Source: Mariannaea sp. PMI_226 (Eukaryota; Ascomycota; Sordariomycetes; Hypocreales; Nectriaceae). From it: DNA of 64,000 bases. A model generated the notes under the pieces. The model saw only the letters and a program-made list of their open reading frames with translations, was not told where the DNA came from and ran no database searches. The stretch is taken from positions 1 to 64,000 of the forward strand of contig JANFOG010000001.1 in assembly GCA_024336345.1 (NCBI GenBank). The letters are read 5' to 3'. Position numbers and translations under genes: made by a program. Of the stretch, positions 59,734-64,000 are shown in pieces. Position 1 is the first letter of the stretch. Each line of letters starts with the position of its first letter.

Positions 59734-62700
59734 TTAAAATGAGTCGCGCACTTAGAGGGCGTGGCATGAACGAGCAATTCACCGAAATGGGAATCAAAAC
59801 GTTACTGGCAGCCCATCCATGAAAGTGAGAAAGGAAGGCGGACGCGGCCGGTGAAAGGATTCATCAAATACAGAAAAATGCCCTTGAGATTTAATGTACG
59901 GGGTATGTCAATTTGAGTGAATGCTGACCAAGGAGGAGGATGACGTTCGCCAAGGGTTGTACCTAATAACGTCGCCAGTCGAGAACGCGTTGACAGTGTG
60001 AGATCATGGTTCGCGTCAAGCGATGCACTGAAACCTACCCGCCTGGTTGAACAGCTACCTGGAGCTGGGTATTGCTCTACCGGGGCGGGTAGATTGGGTT
60101 GAGAGGTGGGCCTGGCTCCTGGCTTTCTTCCCTCAGATGTCCTGTGGCTTGGTACCCCAGAGAACCTGTCTTAGGCATCGGGTGCTCTGGTATGGGTATA
60201 CTGTTTGTAGCTAGGAGACTCATTGGTAAGAGACCTAAAGGCAGCCTAGAGGAGCCTAATAATATTTTAAGTAAGTTAATATATTATTAAATATTTATTT
60301 AAGTTTAATTAAAATTTTTAAATTTATTTATTAATATTAAAAATATATAAATAAATATTTTTAAAATAATTAAAATTTTATTATATATAATATTTTATTA
60401 TTTTTTAATTATATAATTTTTTTTAAATTTAATATATTAATTATAAATTATTAAATAAAATTATTTTATATATTATTTTTTAATTTTATAATTTTATATT
60501 ATTTAATATATTCTTTTTTATTTTTATTTTTTATTTTATTATAAATATTTTAAATTATTATAATTTTATTTTTAAATTAATTATAATATTTTATAATTTT
60601 TTTTTATTTAAATAAAATATAAATATAAATATTTAATATATTATATATAATAAATATAAATTATTAATTAATATTCTTTTAAATATAAAAGTTAAATTAA
60701 TTATTTCTTTTTAATATTATATTTATTTTATTTATAAATATAAGAATATGATCTATTTTATTAATAAAATTTTTTTTTTCTAAATATTAATTTCACTTCT
60801 AATATAAGAGGTCCCTTGTCAGTTGGATCCCTAGTCCGTTTGATGTTTCGCTTCTTCACTTAACTGCTTGTGAGTGAGTTGTGGCTTGCCGCATCTTACC
60901 ACAAAAACACTGCCATCTGGTAATTACCGGTGTCCCACTCCTTGTGCTGGTGACATTGCGTACATATAGTATGAGCTCCTTTAGGTACGGTGCGATGTGG
61001 ACACCCGAACGCGCAAGGCTGCAGGGGCGACCGATGGAAACTGGGGGCCCTGTCGACTTGACACGCCATTGATATTGTCAGGGAGCTTATGCTTCTGAAT
61101 AAGGCCATACGAAATCACTTTCTGCCTGGTTCTTGCGGTGATACGTACATGCAGACGCCATCAGTACATTGGTGCCCATGTTGGCATACACTGGGGGTCA
61201 TGGGGGATGATAGAGAGATCTGAGATAAAAGAGGATTTATCATCAGACATGGACTGGGAGTTTCCTCTTGGATCTGGGGGAGTTGTGATTTTCGTACACT
61301 TGGTAACAACAGGGCCATAATTTAGTTCGGCTTCATCAGATGATAATCTTTCTTACCAGCTGAACCAAATCCGATGCACCTTTGAATCCTGCGATGTATC
61401 TAATATATCCATGATGCGCAAAATCGGAGTGCTGTGCACCAGAACTCATATCGCCTCTATGATAAAGTGCCCTTCAGGGACAGGTCGGGTGCCCGTTGCC
61501 AGGAACAATTACGCTAACAGAACGGAGGGAATCATCAAAGTCAAGTGCAGTTTGAGATATAATAGGTACCTACTGTAGGTACTAATTATGGAATACCATA
61601 CTTACGAATATACAACGGGGGTTAAGGTAAAGATTGAAAAAAAAATAAAAATTAGAAAACAAAAGAAAGGGAAGGGGAGAGGAAAACTAGATAAAAGATA
61701 ATAGCAAAGAAAGGGAAAAGAAAGAGAGAGAACAGGCAAAAGAAGAAGCGAGCTGGCTTCATGGACAGATATAAGGTACCTTCACTTGGAGACGGTAGTA
61801 CTTCTGGTGCGTAATCCCCTCATCGTGGCGGTAAGCAAAGATTTACTCTGGTGACAGGGGTACTGCTTGTCTTGTAAGGGGGAAAAAGAAAGGGGAGACG
61901 CGACGCTCACTGGCCAACTCGGATGAGGCTGCCAGTGACAGCAAATTTCCCACCAGGGCGGGAACGTCCACAGCCACATAACGGTACCTAGGTACTGGAG
62001 GCACAGCTGATACTATGCACAAGTATGGTCTCGGATCTGCCTAGGCCACGCTCACCCAAAAAAAAAAAAAAAAAACAGTGTACCTTTATCTGAGGTAGTT
62101 AGGTACCGACCCACTCATGGAACTCAAAAAAACGACGTCCCCAATAGGAACACTCGTTTGGAAACTGGATCGACACAATGAGGCTAGACCCAGCGAGGGC
62201 GACAGGCGTCGCTTTTCTTTGCTAGGTAGTCGTTGAAGCCGTGACCATTCGTCGATTGCCTCTGTCGGTGATCGGCATTCCTCCTTCTTTATGGCCTCAG
62301 ACTTTGGTTGTCGCTACCGCTGGTTGCTCTCATTACCATCATCGTCCAAGTAGTGGCCGTTACTATCCTCATTCTTGTTATACTCTTCATACCCCATATT
62401 CCCGACTCCAACTTCCGTGACATAATCTTTACTTCATCTAGTGGTTTTTTTTTATTTATGTTTTTTTTTTTAATTTCATGCCAGCCCCCATCTCCCTCGA
62501 CCAAGACGCTTGTCGCTTTTCCAGAGTGGATTGCGCCTCTGCCAGCCAGCGACCCCCCCTGGCTGTTGCTACTCTTACTCAATGTACTATAGGACTACAT
62601 GCTAAATCGCATCGGCACGACTCCAACTGCTGCCGAGACCACCACTGCACTTGCTTGTCGCTGTGCTTTCGCTCTCAGCCTACAGCCACCAACACCTTGT

Positions 62701-62866
62701 GCCGTCAGTGTTTCTCGCCCTCACCCTCCGTCTCAATATTGTCCTTGCTTCGCCGACCGCGTTCTTCTCCTCCTGCACCCTCCTATCCACGCGACTTCGA
62801 CCGCCGAGTTTTACACCCTTAATCTCTTCCATCCAAGGCTCAGGAGAGAGTCTACGCGCCGTCTCC
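59734..62866. other. 3.1-kb divergent region with an AT-rich islet (60245-60800)
   Basis: Region between PMS1 and BST1. It contains a ~550-bp almost pure A/T islet at about 60245-60800 with sharp edges, a purine-rich tract at 61625-61760, an A18 run at 62058-62075, and several GGTACC/TAGGTA words (61562-61585, 61773-61779, 61982-61996, 62096-62106). Short frames at 60881-61320 have no family resemblance. The pyrimidine-rich DNA before 62866 is probably the BST1 promoter and leader. Confidence 0.6.
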
Positions 62867-64000
62867 ATGAAGAGACGGTCTTCAGGGTCGGCCGATGACG
62901 GTGACGAGTCCTCCCTCGATACCGATATTTCCGATCCCGAGTTGATTCCAAAGACATGCCCACCTGGGCTAGGCTCTCGCCCATCGTCTGCTAGGAGTAG
63001 GCGGCCTAGTAGTCTCAATTGGAAGCAATCCAATGGACGCGATGGACGCAACGGCCACGCGAAGGACGATTCTATATCTACCATCACGCTGATGCGAACC
63101 TCACTCACTGCACCCTCTGCTCCTAAGATGGCTCTTGCTAGGACGCCTCCTCAATCCCCTTCACCGATACGACGACTTCGCCGCTCCTCGCCAATCTCTA
63201 TTATTGTCCTCTTAACTTCAGCGCTGGGAATCACTCTTCTCTTTGGCATCCTCCGGTCTTTAGTTACTCGCCAACTTGACCCCAAGGGCTGTCGCATGTC
63301 CTACATGCGACCCTCATACGTACGCTTCACTGAATTTGACACTGAGCATACTCGGTTCGCAACAAAATATTCCTTGTATCTATATCGAGAACAGGGCGTC
63401 GATGAAGAGGATAAGGTACCTGCCTACCCTGATTCTGGGAGCTTCATTGCTGGTTCCATATCTTTCTTGCTAACAGCTGGTGTAGTTGCGCGGTATCCCC
63501 GTTCTCTTTATCCCTGGGAATGCCGGTAGTTATAAACAAGTTCGTCCTATCGCGGCTGAGGCAGCCAACTACTTTCATCATAACTTTCAACATGATAAGG
63601 CGGCACATGACGGTGGGATCCGAAGTCTAGACTTCTTTACAGTCGATTTCAACGAAGACATTACTGCCTTCCATGGCCAGACATTGCTCGACCAAGCTGA
63701 GTATCTAAATGAAGCTGTTCGCTACATTCTTTCTCTATACTCTGATCCTCAACGGAAGGCTCGCGATGGCCACCTCCCTGACCCTACCTCGGTCATTGTT
63801 CTCGGCCACTCGATGGGTGGTATAGTTGCACGAGCAATGCTTGTCCAGTCAAACTACCAGGCCAACTCGATTAACACAATTATCACCATGTCTGCACCTC
63901 ATGCTCGCCCCCCGGTCACCTTCGACGGGCAAATTGTCCAACTTTACGATCAAATCAATGACTACTGGAGGCGTGCCTATTCTCAGCAGTGGGCAAACAA
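62867..64000 (+). CDS. BST1: GPI inositol-deacylase Bst1, N-terminal part, cut by the right window edge
   Basis: Exon 62867-63415, a 70-nt intron 63416-63485 (GTACCT...GTGTAG, branch CTAAC), then exon 63486 to beyond 64000. The ATG at 62867 opens a basic, Ser-rich cytosolic tail. One membrane segment follows (about residues 106-128, SIIVLLTSALGITLLFGIL), then CRMSYMRPSYVRFTEFD, YSLYLYREQG, GIPVLFIPGNAGSYKQVRPI, FFTVDFNEDITAFHG and the lipase elbow VLGHSMGGIVARAM with the catalytic Ser. It matches the PGAP1/Bst1 family, which removes the acyl chain from GPI inositol in the endoplasmic reticulum so that GPI proteins can leave in COPII vesicles. About 355 codons are visible; the transmembrane C-terminal half is outside the window. 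Confidence 0.93.

Noticed and set aside
1..64000. tRNA or rRNA genes
   Set aside because: I looked for tRNA-like A/B boxes and rRNA blocks by eye and saw none I could support; a dedicated tRNA scan would settle this.

Overview
The window is nuclear DNA of a filamentous ascomycete (Pezizomycotina; I cannot place it more finely). The genes carry short introns of about 50-140 nt with CTRAC-like branch sites, and their products are clearly fungal (Exo70, Mak32-like kinase, Arh1, Pms1, Bst1). The genome has two compartments. Positions 1-20720 are extremely AT-rich; there CpA, CpG and TpG are scarce and old retroelement reading frames are riddled with stops, the pattern left by repeat-induced point mutation (RIP). 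From about 20720 onward the base composition is balanced and the sequence is gene-rich.

Left block, 1-20720: a minus-strand gypsy/Ty3 element cut by the left window edge (1 to about 5450); a complete plus-strand gypsy/Ty3 element with two matching ~192-bp LTRs (6494-13260); an unassigned decayed reading frame (about 14560-15250); and a minus-strand Tad1-type LINE (about 15300-19790). All are dead.

Gene block, in order: a conserved fungal hypothetical protein; a 1234-aa four-module RNA-end-processing protein (2H phosphoesterase, EEP nuclease, poly(A)-polymerase-type nucleotidyltransferase, MJ1316 domain); EXO70 (-); MCM3 (+), sharing a bidirectional promoter that holds MCB-type sites; a Mak32-like PfkB protein (-); cyclase-associated protein CAP/Srv2 (+); carnitine acetyltransferase with both a mitochondrial leader exon and a peroxisomal AKL tail (-); an RSC8/SWI3-type chromatin remodelling subunit (-); ETF alpha (+); NADPH-adrenodoxin reductase ARH1 (-); a 3959-bp Mutator-like element; a four-span membrane protein (+); PMS1 (-); and the start of GPI inositol-deacylase BST1 (+), which runs off the right edge. 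Splice junctions were assigned by eye, so that each CDS stays in frame and restores family-typical sequence.

Functional links: carnitine acetyltransferase, ETF alpha and Arh1 all serve acyl and electron transfer in mitochondria or peroxisomes, and the first two have a CCTCGG motif (FarA/FarB type) in their proximal promoters. The Mutator-like element split the ARH1/membrane-protein promoter. It has perfect 110-bp inverted repeats and a perfect 9-bp target duplication, yet its transposase is a single unshifted frame interrupted only by stop codons, so it looks like a recent arrival silenced by RIP. The most interesting items are this element and the four-module RNA repair-type protein.
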